Origin: Iris pallida
Taxonomy: Eukaryota > Streptophyta > Magnoliopsida > Asparagales > Iridaceae
DNA length: 64,000 nucleotides
Assembly: GCA_029216955.1 (NCBI GenBank)
Contig: JANAVB010002199.1
Location: 11,918,585-11,982,584 of the forward strand
Direction of reading: 5' to 3'
Each line of letters opens with the position of its first letter. Positions within the stretch are counted from its first letter, which is position 1. The translations under genes were made by a program, and so were the position numbers. Shown piece after piece: positions 33,472-44,725 of this stretch. The notes below the pieces were generated by a model. It did no database searches and was not told where the DNA came from. It worked only from the letters and a program-made list of their open reading frames with translations.

Positions 33472-34421
33472 TGCAAAAACAAAAGTTGAAGAACTTTATT
33501 GATACAAACTTTGTAAAAGAATACAATTTGAATTCTGGGAATGGTACAACTTTAGGAATCCAATCTAGATGACGATTGCTTTATCCCTTGGACGATGTGA
33601 ACTTTGAAGATGAAGCCTCTGAAGTTGAAAATAACTCTGGAATTGAAGGCAAAAAGCCTCGGAAGTTGAAGGCAAAAGTCTCGAAAGAATGTAGCAGCAC
33701 TTGGGCAAGAACTCCTGAACTCTCTGAACTTTGAAGTCTGATCTTTCTATAATCTGATCTCTGATTATTGATCCCCTTTTTTTTGAATGGAGACTTGAAA
33801 CTCTATTTATAGAGTTCTGAGAAATAACTAACTTTTAGTTATTCTGGACTGTGCATGATGGATTGCGCAGCAATTAGATTGCGCAGCAATTGGATTGCGC
33901 AGCAATGGACTACGCAGGCAGTTGCTGGATCATGGGCCAACTGTCTTGGACACATGGCATCATTTGATTGAAATGCGCATGATCATGCATAGACAGTTGC
34001 CACGAAATGAGCAATTGATGGCATGAATGCCACGTGTATTTTGTCATTTGTGTTGATGGAACGCACACATTGAATTGCGCAGACTTTGGATTGCGCCAAC
34101 TTGGATTGCGCAGGAAATGGATTGCGCCAACATAGATTGCGCCAACATGGATTGCGTTGCCAGCTGTCCTCGAGCGCCGTGCTGCACGATTAAACAAACG
34201 GTCGCCTCGTTCTCCGTGCTGTCAGTTGTCAGAAGATTTGATTTGTGTCAGGTAATGATGATGATTTGCCACGTCAGCCTGTGCGCTTGGAAGTGTGCAC
34301 AAACTATCTTATGCAATCTTAATGCTGCGCAAGCTGATGTCTGCACAATTCATCTGACAGTTGTATTTCTTGATTTTTTGACTTTGTTGATGTATGCCAC
34401 TTGATTTTTTTAGGACCTACA
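33468..34421 (-). mobile_element. Tat-1 3' LTR
   Basis: 954 bp, in plus view TGTTTGCAAAAAC...TAGGACCTACA. A TATA box on the minus strand lies in the inverted repeat AACTCTATTTATAGAGTT (33799-33816). The interior is rich in GATTGCGCA motifs. Compared with the 5' LTR many differences turn CG into TG or CA. Confidence 0.95.
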
Positions 34422-34436
34422 AGACCCCCTTCAAAG
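34422..34436 (-). other. Tat-1 polypurine tract
   Basis: The minus strand reads CTTTGAAGGGGGTCT directly before the 3' LTR start (TGTAGGTCC). Confidence 0.8.
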
Positions 34437-34587
34437 TTTTCGAAAGTTGAACTTATTCAAAATTTTGAAATACTTTGAATTTTGAATATGAAACCAATTT
34501 ATGCAAGTAGTGAGCTGTTTGCACAATCTGAGGGTTTAGCCCATTTTTAGGCGCAATCTAAGGTGGCCGTTTCGACCTGAAAAAAAA

Positions 34588-34597
34588 CTATAAATAG
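34588..34597 (+). promoter_or_regulatory. TATA box of the antisense plant-mobile-domain gene
   Basis: AACTATAAATAGTT, a canonical plant TATA box within a short inverted repeat, 98-107 bp before the ATG at 34695 and outside the LTR. This supports transcription independent of the LTR promoter. Confidence 0.65.
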
Positions 34598-34694
34598 TTC
34601 TTCAATTCATTCGAAGTGTTCTTTACTTGCTTTCTTCGTACTTTTGAGAGAAAAACTTCTGAACTCTTTCCTCCTTCCTTCTTCGACAATCCCG

Positions 34695-37600
34695 ATGGCT
34701 CCCCGACGATCCTCTGCCGCCGCGAAGGGCAAGGCCCCCGCCGAATCATCGACTAGGGCTGCGCGCCGAGCTTCTCGCCATGAAATGGCTCATCCAGCAA
34801 TGATAGGTAGTTAACCTAATCAAAAACTCTTTTTATAGTTTTGATTTCAATGTTCTTTTTGGAATCCATCTCTTTTTAGAGATAGGATCATACTGCGCCA
34901 CCCTTTTTAGGGTTTTGGTTGCACAAATCAGTACATTTCTTCATTTTTATGAAGGACGACTCTCTGCGCAATCGGTTGAACTGTGCTGACAAAAGTCAGC
35001 GTAATTTGCTGATTTGTGCGAGATTTGTCAGCACAAACTGATGTCTATTTGTTTATACAATCTGATTATTTGCGCAATCTGATATTGCGTAATCTGATTT
35101 TGCGCAATCTGCATCTTTGACTTTGACTTATACTGAAATTTTTTTATTTTTTCTGTCTAATGCAGTTAATACTAGGGAAGACCCAGAATACGAGAACTTC
35201 GTAGGGACCCTTTCAGAATCAGAATATAAAGAGGACTTGTCACATGTGCACTATCCTCAGTATGATCTGCCGACCTCTCGTCAGGCCATTTTGATATCCC
35301 AAGACAATGAAACACTGCAATATTTAATGAACGGGCAACCTCTGGAAACGGCAGATGCTGTTATACACAAGAAACCCTTATTCTTATTTGGTGAAGCTTT
35401 TGAGAAAAGTTCCCAACCAAGACCGAGGATAGAAGAAAGAATTGTCCATCAGACGGATAGATCTTCCTCGATACCAAATGTTCCACGCTGCCTTCCATTA
35501 TCCCGGTATGCTCATGCGAGTTATCCGAGGAAGATGGAATGGAACCTTACTCTGTTCCAAGATGCCCGTCCGGGAAGAATTTTTGTGAAGAAGGGTCCAA
35601 ACAAGAAAGATATGTTCTACAGTTCTTCTGAACGGTACAGTGTTTTGCTGAGAGGACTGAAACCCGGTTGTATTCCGTCGGAGAATTCTTTATTGTTAAT
35701 GCCCGTCAAAACCCCAATTTTCGCAAATGAGTTTACGAAAGTCGAAGGAAGATATCCGGAGCAAGACATCAGACTAACTGGATTGGTAAATCCAGATTTA
35801 AAAAGATGGAGCTGCATAGCCAATTGGATTTTGACCAAGTTTGAAGGCGAACTACAGCAAATCAACTTGTACCAAGCAGTGCATGCCACTGTCTATGGTT
35901 TTGCCCCGAACCCTCACCTGTTCCTGGCTTTAGCAGAGAGGTATAATTACAGAATAGGGACCTTCATGACTCCCGGCGGAGAAATTGGGTTTGCACTCCA
36001 TGAGATGAAGTACATCTCTTTTTTGCCAATGGGAGATGCCCCTTACGAAGAATTTGTTCCAACCAATGATGAGTTGGACAAACTCCGAAGAGAAAATGCA
36101 GAAATGGTAGCAGTCTTCGAGGAACTGCTATGCCATTATAAGATCTGTTCCCTGTTCTATAAGAGTGCTACATCAAACACTTGCTATTCCTCGAAATGGC
36201 TACCTTATCTGTTCCTTAACCATATTCAAGAACCAAAGACTAAGGAACACGATAGATGCTATCCTGATTTCTTTAAGCCATTGAGCAACACAGAAGTGAT
36301 GAAGTTGATGGAAAAAAGTGGCGATTTTGATAAAGCAATGAAAGATGATTATCAATGCCCTTCTTTGAAGACAGGGGATACTCTCGAAAGTTATTTGAGG
36401 GTAGGATATAGACCGATGTCGAAAGAAGCCCAATTAGCAAGGTTTCTGACACATTAGCTTCGTCGGTTTGTAGTTCCGGGATCCAGTGGTGTAGAACGCT
36501 TCCATCGCGGTGTTCTTTTTGCGGCCGTTAGATTAGTCTTCGGCTATAAGATGGATCTTCTGTCAGCCATGACTTGTAAGCTGAATGCTGGTCTTCGTCT
36601 ATACGTCGATCTGATGCTGAAATCCAAGGGTAAAAAGAATTTCCTCGGTTGGAATTACCATATACATATTTATTTGGGTGGTTGCTCCTTCACCATCCCA
36701 CTTTGATGGACCCCGGCATGGGACCGGTTGACGGCAGCTTTATACGGAGATACTCCAATGGTAAGTGGAAATTCACTGCTTTAAGAGACTGCAGATATGC
36801 TCTAAACTTGAGCAAAGGATGGAACTTTTATTGTACCCCTCCTCCTGCTGGTTACGAACAAATACGGACAAATATGATTGACTCGCAGATGCATCCTCTG
36901 AGCCGTGCAGCTTTTGAGTGGTTGAAAACAATTCGACCGTCTCATTTGGTATACCGGTTCGAAGATGAATGTTATTTAGAGCCATATCTCCCCAGTCGAT
37001 TCGCTCGATAGTTCAGCTATGACCAATTCCATGTGGGGAATGCTATTACATGTCTTCAGGAAAAGGGTTATTTGATAGATGGGGCCCGGGCCTGGGCTTA
37101 CTATAATGCTCGAGATACGAAATCGACGTTCTCGATGCCTATAAACAGCAATCTTGGCCCTCGGATGCTGTTTACATACTCAGTCTTTTATACATCTTCA
37201 AATACTTTTGCTGAGAATTTCAACCTCACGGATAGCTTCGCTTCTTCAACAAGATTGAAGAGAGGAGGAGTTGTCATATCGCTCATAGGAAATGATGAGG
37301 TACATGAGCCAGAAGATGCACCTTTGGAAGCTTCAAGGGATGTTATGTTCCCTCAAGAAGTTAACGCGCCACTGCGTATCTCTTTGAAGGTGGGCAAATC
37401 TCCAGCAAAAAGGAGGAGAAGAGAAGAACCTCCTGCTCCAGCAGCAAAGAAGAAATTGATCTTTGATCATTCTTCTGAAAAGATTACAACTCGATCCCAA
37501 TCTCGGCAGCTGGCCGAGACAATCCAGCAAGAAGAGGCCACCACACCGACCTCTGTCCAAAGACAAGTCGAGACTATAAATATAGAGAGCCCTGAGAGGC

Positions 37601-39375
37601 CACTGAAAAGAAAGAAGTTGGCCCAAAGAAGAAATCGAGCTCCGTCTTCAATGGTAATGGATGTTGTGGCTGGATTAACCTTACCATCTTCTACTCCTAT
37701 TTCAGAACCTAGGAATAAAACTTCTAGTCTCGAACATAGAGAGGAGATCAAGAAAAGGAAAGATCTTGATCCGAGAACTGAGGCCGAAGAGCCTAGAGGA
37801 AGTATTATGGAGGAAGTGGAGGAAGAGCAAAATATTGTATACTCTCTTTTACCTGCTGTAAAGATGATTGAACTTCCACCTACTCCTAGAACCCTCCGTA
37901 AAGAGGAGGATCGCGAGGTAATTGCGGCTCTAGAAGATTACAGCTATAGCCCTCTGGATGACCATGGTGATCAAGCTGCAACTACCAGCGGGAATGCACC
38001 AGAAGAAGATGAAGATGAAGAGAGCTCTTCATCTGAGAATATTGATGAATATATGTAAGATCTTGAAAAAGATGATGAAGTGCACACATCTCCTGATGCT
38101 GTCAATGATATCTTAAATCCTGAAGAGGATATTGAGGTTCCAGAGAATGCTGCTGATACCTTAAATCCTGAAAAGGATGTTGATATAACAGTATCTCCAG
38201 AAAAAGCAATAGATGAAGAAGCCCCGGAAGAAACTTTCGCCAATGATCCTCAAGGTATAAAATAAAATTAACAATCTCCTCTTGAATAAATTGATAGCTA
38301 ACGTCTTTATCTATATTTCCTGCAGATCTTGAGACTCCTCTAGCACCTCCGACGTGCACGGACATAGTGCCTATAACGACGGTGGTTGTTAGTAGCGGTC
38401 ATCATTTATCCTGTGGTTCTGAAGCGGGCAGTAGTCAAGCTGTCATGGCTGAAGCTACTTCTGCTCGGCCAGAATTCAATCATGGTAAGATAATTTACAT
38501 CTTTAATCTTCTTGAACAATAGCTAATAACAGGCAAAATGACAATCTTTACTTTTTGCAGAAGAACAACCAGGAGGGGCAACTAGCTCCACGTTGGCTCC
38601 TTTGTTCAAAGAACCTGCTATCCAGACGCAAGAGATTGAACGTCCTACGGCCTCATCATCAACAGGAGTGGCTGCAACTCCTGGTGCTATAGCAATGAAT
38701 AATCTTGTGATTCAATCCTTTACCAGATGCTTCTTTGAATCTTTGGGGCCTCTAGTAAAAAGGATGATGGAGAAAGAGGGTACTGATTTCTTCATGGTTA
38801 GAGGTCCAACTTCTCTATTAATAAGAGCTATCCGGGAATAGGGTGATGAGGCTCAAGCCACTCTTCTGGATCATATTTTGAATGAATTAGAGATTTCTAT
38901 CAAAAGCTATAAAGAGCTCAACCAAGGAGACGTAGAATCTCTAGTACAAGCAGAATTCGAGCAACTGGCTCAAGCAGCTGATATTGAAAGGGATAATCTC
39001 CAGAACCTTTTGGAAGCTTTCTCTGCAAAATCTGTTGAGTATAACTCCAAGCTGGAATCAGTAACCTTGATGGCTAATAGAAAAGAACAGAGAGCTGCTG
39101 AGCTAAGAGCAGAGATTGCTCGTCTTCAGAAAGAGTTAGAAGAGGAAGTTACAGATCATCAACTTGCAACTCAACAAATTAATGCTCTGATTCAGGAGAG
39201 GGATGAGTACGTAGAAGCTCATAATGCTGAGATTACCCGCCGAATGGTGACCATGCCTGCTTTTAATGAGGAAACTGGGATGGAGGAAGCCAGAAGGAGG
39301 GTGATGTCTACTCGTGAAGAACGGCTGCAGACTCTCAAGCAGCAGATTGACAATCTGATAATACCTCCATCTTAG
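34695..39375 (+). pseudogene. Antisense four-exon gene with plant mobile domain and coiled coil
   Basis: Opposite strand to gag-pol. Exon 1 is 34695-34806 (basic, Ala/Arg-rich, MAPRRSSAAAKGKAP). Intron 34807-35165, exon 2 35166-38254, intron 38255-38325, exon 3 38326-38484, intron 38485-38560, exon 4 38561-39375. All introns are GT-AG, phase 1, with pyrimidine tracts before AG, and the frames join. Around 35880-36075 the segment LALAERYNYRIGTF...GGEIGFALHEMKYISFLPMG matches the L.ER....TF..P.GE.T.TL.D...LLGLP pattern of plant mobile domain (aminotransferase-like) proteins, related to MAIN/MAIL1. A YLFGWLLLHHPTL segment follows. Then come an acidic/basic low-complexity region and a C-terminal coiled coil (about 38880-39350). 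Lesions: TAG 36455, frameshift near 36650, TAG 37009, TAA 38056, TAG 38839. The molecular role is unknown; the known host relatives act in nuclear silencing and meristem maintenance. Confidence 0.8.
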
Positions 39376-39442
39376 TAGAATATTTTGTATCTTTATATCT
39401 TTTTGAAGTATATATGTTTTTGTAATGTCTTATATTTCAATT

Positions 39443-39448
39443 AATAAA
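39443..39448 (+). terminator. Poly(A) signal of the antisense mobile-domain gene
   Basis: AATAAA 68 bases after the stop codon at 39375, preceded by T-rich TTTTTGTAATGTCTT. Confidence 0.6.
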
Positions 39449-39685
39449 AGACATTTTTGCTGTGGCTCCATTTATTTGTTGCATATCTTGTTTAGATATA
39501 AATAATAGAGATAGAATATATATTCAGAGGTACAAGACATGATATATTTCTTGATGATTTTGTAGAAAATAATTATATTCATTATATCTGCTCAGAGGTA
39601 ATATGGACGTGGCAGAATACACTGAATATTATTATCTCAATTGACAACTTAATCGAAACGATAAATTGCTGATGTGGATATGAGA
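39449..39685. other. Spacer between antisense gene and minisatellite
   Basis: AT-rich non-coding sequence with no recognised feature. Confidence 0.6.
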
Positions 39686-39968
39686 TGAACGAGAAAACCG
39701 TCAAATGATGGAATGAACGGACAAACCGTCAAAATGGATAATAACAAACGAATGAACCGTCAAGTGATAATGAATGAACGGGTGAACCGTCGGATGATAA
39801 TGAACGGACGAACCGACGGGAGATAATGAACGGATGAACCGTCGGATGAATGTGAATGGGTGAACCATCGGATGAATGTAATGAACGGACGAACCGTCAA
39901 GTGAATTAAATGAACGGATGAACCGTCAGATGAATGTGATGAACAGACGAACCGATAAGTGAATGTGT
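39686..39968. repeat. Minisatellite of about ten units upstream of the small antisense ORF
   Basis: Imperfect units of 26-32 bp around ATGAACGGAYGAACCGTC followed by RGATGAATGTG-like spacers. The core GAACGGA-GAACCGTC is partly palindromic (ACGG...CCGT). It ends 27 bp before the TATA box at 39995. Confidence 0.85.
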
Positions 39969-39994
39969 CGCTTCGTTATTCGAAGAATCTCTGC

Positions 39995-40004
39995 CTATAA
40001 ATAG
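39995..40004 (+). promoter_or_regulatory. TATA box of the small antisense ORF
   Basis: GCCTATAAATAGAAC, 43-52 bp before the ATG at 40047, a normal TATA-to-start distance with a short leader. Confidence 0.65.
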
Positions 40005-40046
40005 AACAAAAATTTAGCAGAAAGGAGCACTTCCACTAACATAAAA

Positions 40047-40370
40047 ATGTCGTCTGGAGATGTACCCAAGAAGACTGAACTCGTCCCGAAGGTTGAAAAA
40101 GGCGTTGAAGAACGTCCGGCCGAACTGATTCAACCAAAGCAGGCAGAGGCAGGCGAAGGTTCGTCTGCACCAAAACCACCACGAGATATTTTGGACTTCT
40201 TGCTTGAACCAGAAAAGACTGAAGAAGAAGAGGCCATGAGGCTGGCTGCTTGCAAGTTCCTCGTGGGCTCCAGCAAGGAAGTTCTCGGCTCTTTTACTGA
40301 CCGTGTCTTTGAGAAAGACGACAGTGGTCCGCATCCCAATGTAGAGAAGGATGATTATGACCTTCCTTAA
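40047..40370 (+). CDS. Small acidic antisense ORF of Tat-1, 107 aa, unknown function
   Basis: ATG at 40047 to TAA at 40370, without lesions although the neighbouring genes are damaged. The protein is hydrophilic, with an N-terminal half rich in Glu, Lys and Pro (EERPAELIQPKQAEAGEG), a central PRDILDFLLEPEKTEEEE acidic stretch, a short possible helix MRLAACKFLVG, and an acidic end. There is no signal peptide, membrane segment or family that I recognise. It has its own TATA box and a palindromic poly(A) region at 40395-40410, and is convergent with pol, which ends at 40451. It may be an independent antisense gene of the element or a relic; conservation across copies would decide. Confidence 0.55.
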   Translation: MSSGDVPKKTELVPKVEKGVEERPAELIQPKQAEAGEGSSAPKPPRDILDFLLEPEKTEEEEAMRLAACKFLVGSSKEVLGSFTDRVFEKDDSGPHPNVEKDDYDLP

Positions 40371-40394
40371 TATCATGTACTATCATTTATGATG

Positions 40395-40410
40395 AAATAA
40401 AATTTTATTT
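40395..40410. terminator. Palindromic bidirectional poly(A) signal between convergent units
   Basis: AAATAAAATTTTATTT is a perfect 16-bp palindrome with AATAAA on both strands. It lies 25 bp after the small antisense ORF (plus) and 41 bp after the pol stop (minus). Confidence 0.6.
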
Positions 40411-40450
40411 ATGAACATGAATTTGTCTGATGATTTACAAGCTTTTACAT

Positions 40451-43400
40451 TTACACATAATACTTTTTAAGGAATTTGCCATTGATAGGCATCATAGCAA
40501 CTCGTCCATCCAATTCTGAGAGTTGATAAGCTCCATTTGAGAAGACTTTGCTCACAACGTAGGGACCTTCCTATTTTACGTCAAATTTGCCTTTGCTCAT
40601 ATGAGTCATAGTCATAGGACGTCTGACTGTTAAAACAAGTTTTCCTTGCTGAAAGGCTCTGACCTTCACTTTACGGTTGAAAGTCCTAGAAATACGAGCT
40701 TGGTATAACTCAATATGTTGTTGAGCCATTAATCGCTTCTCATCAAGTGCCTCCAATTCTTGAAGTCGAAGAAGATTATTGTTCTCTGTAGTGAGCTCGT
40801 TAGCAATGGCAATCCTTAAATAAGGAATTTGAAGTTCCAGAGGAAGAACAGCTTCACAACCATATACCAAAGAGAAAGGTGTAAAACCTATAGGGTTGCG
40901 GACCGTAGTTCGGTAGGCCCATAGACACTCGCCAAGCTTTTCACTCCAATTTCGTTTGTTAGTGGATACAAACTTTTTGAGAAGCTTGATAATAGTTTTG
41001 TTGAAGGCTTCAGCTAAACCATTAGCGGCAGGATTGTAGGCAGTCGAGGCGACATTGTCAATCCGGTGATCATCACAGAATCTGGTGAATTTCTGGCTGA
41101 TGAATTGCGGTCCGTTGTCATGAATGATTCGTCGAGGGACACCAAATCGATAAATGACATGATATTTGACGAAGTTGATGACACTACTAGTCTTGACTTC
41201 AGCCAAGGGTATAGCTTCAGCCCACTTAGAGAAGTAGTCTGTTATTGCTAGAATAAACTGATATCCTCTAGAAGAAGGAGGATTAATAGGACCTATGACA
41301 TCCATGCCCCAAGCTTCAAAAGGCCAAGAAGCGGCTGTCGGATGTAGAAATTCCGAAGGTTGATGAATAAAATCTGTATGGATTTGACAAGCTCGACATT
41401 TTCTTGCATATTCGATGGCATCTGATACCATAGAGGGCCAATAGTAACCCATTCTTCGGATGCGATCCTGTAGTTTAGGACCGGGCTGATGTGCTCCACA
41501 GACACCGTCGTGAGCGTCACGTAGTACTTGTTTTGCTTCATCACCAGCTAAACAACGTAGAAGAAGACCGTCGTAAGTCCGTCGATAGAGAGTCTTAGTG
41601 ATTTGGTTGTAGTAGAACCGTAAAGATCGTCGTCGAATACTTGTAGCCTCCTTAGGATCTTCGGGGAGTATGTCGTGAACCACGAAGTCGATGAAAGGAG
41701 TTCTCCAATCTTCATTAATAACATTAATTTTAGCAAAATTACTGAACTCGATGTTACGATTGTCTTCAACACAAAACAATTCTCGATTAGAGATAACCAC
41801 CACTTGTTGTCTTCTGATGGGAACAGCTAAGACTGCTGCAAGATTGGCTAAGGCATCAGCTTCAGTATTGCAAGCTCGGCGTACATATTCAATAAAGAAA
41901 GCTTTGAACGATGTAGCCATGTTGATTGCTGCCTCAAAGTAAGGTACCAGATCTTGATGACGGACTTCATAAGTTTCTCTAACTTGATTGACAACCAATT
42001 TAGAGTCGCCATAAACTTTGATATATTTAATGTTCAATTGCTTGGCTAATTGAAGACCAATAAGTAGAGCATTGTACTCTGCTACATTATTGGAACAGGA
42101 TTCATCTAAAGAATAAGCTTTTTGGATAGTTGATCCTTCTGGGGAAACGAGAACAACTCCAACTTCTGCTACAATAGCATCATTGGGTCTAATTCTGGAT
42201 GCTCCGTCAAAGAATAGACGCCAGGTTGGAAATTCTTCAGAGATCAAGTTGACTTCCAACGTCTCGTCTGGAATTTCATCGTAAAGCTTGGATGTTTCCG
42301 GTACGGGATGAGCCGCCAAGAAATCCGCCAGTGCTTGACCTTTGACAGATTTTTGAGGAACATATACCATGTCATATTGGGCTAGAAGGATGGCCCATGT
42401 AGCAAGCCGAGAGTTGAGTGTGCTAGGCTTCTTCATCAGTACCCGAAGAGGATTGACTCGGGATATAACATGAATGGTTTGACCTATGATGTAATGTCTT
42501 GTCTTTTGAACGGCAAACATAAGGGCTAGACATTCTTTTTCAACCGGACTATAACGGTGTTCAGCACCAATCATAGTACGACTGAGATAGTAGATGGCTT
42601 GTTCATGACCTTCTTTATTCTTATGGGCGAGTAAAACACCCAATGAATGATCCATAGCACGGACGTACATTAAGAATGGAATGCCTGAGATTGGTGGCAC
42701 CAAAACTGGTAGGTTCATAAGATATCGTTTGATGTCATCAAATGCTTGTTGACATTCTTCAATCCAAATAAAAGATACACCCTTCTTCATTAACTGAGTG
42801 AATGGTCTGCAGCGTCCAGACAAGTTCAAAATGAATCTCCTGATGTACGCAAGTCGACCTTGGAATCCTCGTAGCTCTTTTAGGTTGCGTGGAGGACGCA
42901 TCTCTTGAATGGCTTTGATCTTCTCGGGATCCACGTGTATACCCTTAGAGGTAATAACGAAGCCGAGAAACTTACCACTAGAGACATCCAAGAATGACTT
43001 GGTAGGATTCATTTTGAGCTGATGTTGACGCATGAGATTGAAGATTGTTCTCAAATCTTGGATATGATCTTCTTTCATACGACTTTTAACAGCGATATCA
43101 TCAACATAACACTCGACTGTTTTACGAAGATGTTCTCTAAAAATGGTGCTCATAGCTCGTTGGTAAGTTGTACCAGCGTTCTTGAGACCAAATGGCATCA
43201 CTGTGTAGCAATAAACTCCCCGAGAAGTACGAAAAGATGTGTGTTTTTTATCTTCAGGTTTTATCTTGATCTGATTGTATCCAGAGAATCCATCCATAAA
43301 AGATATTCGCTCAAACCCACAGGTATTGTCAATCATGACGTCCGTGATAGGGAGAGGAAATTCATCTTTCGGACATGCTTCATTAAGATCCCGAAAGTCG

Positions 43401-44155
43401 ATACCGACTCAAACTTTGCCGATTTTCTTCAGGACTGGAACAACATTGGCTACCCAATCAGGATATTGTTCTTCTCGAATAAAGCCACAAGCGATAAGCT
43501 TCTTGACTTCATCATCAATTGTGTCTATCATTTCAGGCTTGAATAGCCTTTGCTGCTGTTTGACTGGTTTAGCATTAGGAAGAATGTTCAATTTGTGAGT
43601 AGCAATTTTGGGATCTAATCCTGGCATATCTTCATAACTCCAAGCAAAGACATCAATGTATTCTTTAATGAGAAGAATCAACTCTTGCTTATCTGCTTCT
43701 GGAAGATTCTTGCTAATAAAGATTGGACGAGGTGATTCGCTTTCTCCTACATCAACTTGAACTAGTTGATCTTCAGTAGGAGGTTCTCTTTGTTCAAATC
43801 GGAGTACCCACTGATTATACATCTGTTGAGCCCAAGGATCTGTTTCAGGATTTTCTTCAATATCCTCATCATATCCTTCCAAAAATTCAGCAAAAACCAT
43901 ATTGGAAGATACGATTACACGATGGACTTCACCGATGCTAGTGTCAGAATCCCATGATCTGGAATCGGAAGAATTAGAATGTTCTTCGCTATCAGAATCG
44001 GAAACTGCTGGGGATAACATTGGAGGGGAAGCGTATCCGAGACCTCTTTTGGTCTTGCTGTAATACATTTCTGACTTTCCTTGTGGAACAGCGGTACGGA
44101 GAGAAGTCTTTCTTCCCTTACCGTAGTTGAGGACGCTTTTGAAGTCGTAGCCCAT
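40451..44155 (-). pseudogene. Tat-1 pol: RT, RNase H, aRNase H, integrase
   Basis: From 44155 the frame gives GYDFKSVLNYG, the acidic linker and KPVKQQQRLFKPEM, VANVVPVLKK of RT. A TGA at 43406-43408 (Arg codon expected) is followed in frame by VGIDFRDLNEACPKDEFPLP, FMDGFSGYNQI, MPFGLKNAGTTYQR and ECYVDDIAVKS (YVDD near 43100). The connection/RNase H has LGVLLAHKN...AIYYLSRT. The second RNase H WRLFFDGASR...YGDSKLVVNQV...ADALANLA is the archaeal-type domain typical of Tat. Integrase has the HHCC finger (DGVCGAHQPG...CRACQIH) and D-D-E core (WGMDVIGPI, IIHDNGPQF, NGLAEAFNK). A TAG at 40571 replaces the Trp in KFDVKWEGPY; the frame then runs on to the natural stop at 40451. Only two nonsense codons in 1.2 kb codons means relatively recent decay. 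Confidence 0.95.
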
Positions 44156-44560
44156 CTTTCGGACGATGTCTTTTGATTGTTGACTGTAACGACGAATTGA
44201 AGATGTCCCGTGTCGTTAACTTTGCTATCATCTGTGAAGCTAAATTTTTGTTCCGGTCTTTTACTAAAAAGTATTGGACGTTCACCTTTCTTGCGAGCAG
44301 GAACAATACGATATGAATCTTTTGGATATTCACATGAAACTTCTGTTTGAAGAGATTGTACCACTCCCATTGTAAATGACTGAAAGTTATCTAACATATC
44401 CAAATAGCATTTAGTATGATAAATAACATCAGTATACTAGAAAGTAGATACTTTTTCATTGATATGTACATCTGTATTTACAGCAAGACCTTTAGCCTTA
44501 GCAGGCTTGGTCAGATTGATTACAAGAGGAGGAGAAGAAGAACGTGGAGGAGGTTTGTTA
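44156..44560 (-). pseudogene. Tat-1 protease-RT linker, frameshifted
   Basis: Recognisable pieces in three frames: VEKVSTF-like end of the upstream frame, DMLDNFQSFTMGVVQSLQTE and FSKRPEQKFSFTDDSKV, then SKDIVRKMGYDFKSVL, which enters the RT frame. At least two frameshifts occur, one at the homopolymer CTTTTTTTCC near 44605. No catalytic domain is expected here. Confidence 0.65.
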
Positions 44561-44725
44561 CGACGAAGGTCAATAACAAGTGGCTCAGAGGAGGTGAGCT
44601 CCCTTTTTTTCCTTGTTGTGAGTTAAATCAACAACAAGTGGCTCAGAAGAAGTGAGATGCTTTTTGTCCTTGTTACGACGTAAGTCGATAACAAGTGGCT
44701 CAGAAGAGGTGAGCTCCCTTTGATT
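44535..44725. repeat. Threefold tandem repeat of about 65 bp in the Tat-1 protease-RT linker
   Basis: Three copies of ACAAGTGGCTCAGA(A/G)GA(A/G)GTGAG with the preceding ACGACG(A/T)AAGTC-type sequence. They encode a repeated SSEPLV(I/V)DL....NK unit on the minus strand. Confidence 0.85.

Noticed and set aside
39686..39968. Regularly spaced repeats that superficially recall a CRISPR array
   Set aside because: Plant nuclear DNA. The 'spacers' are themselves related and variable in length, so it is an ordinary minisatellite.
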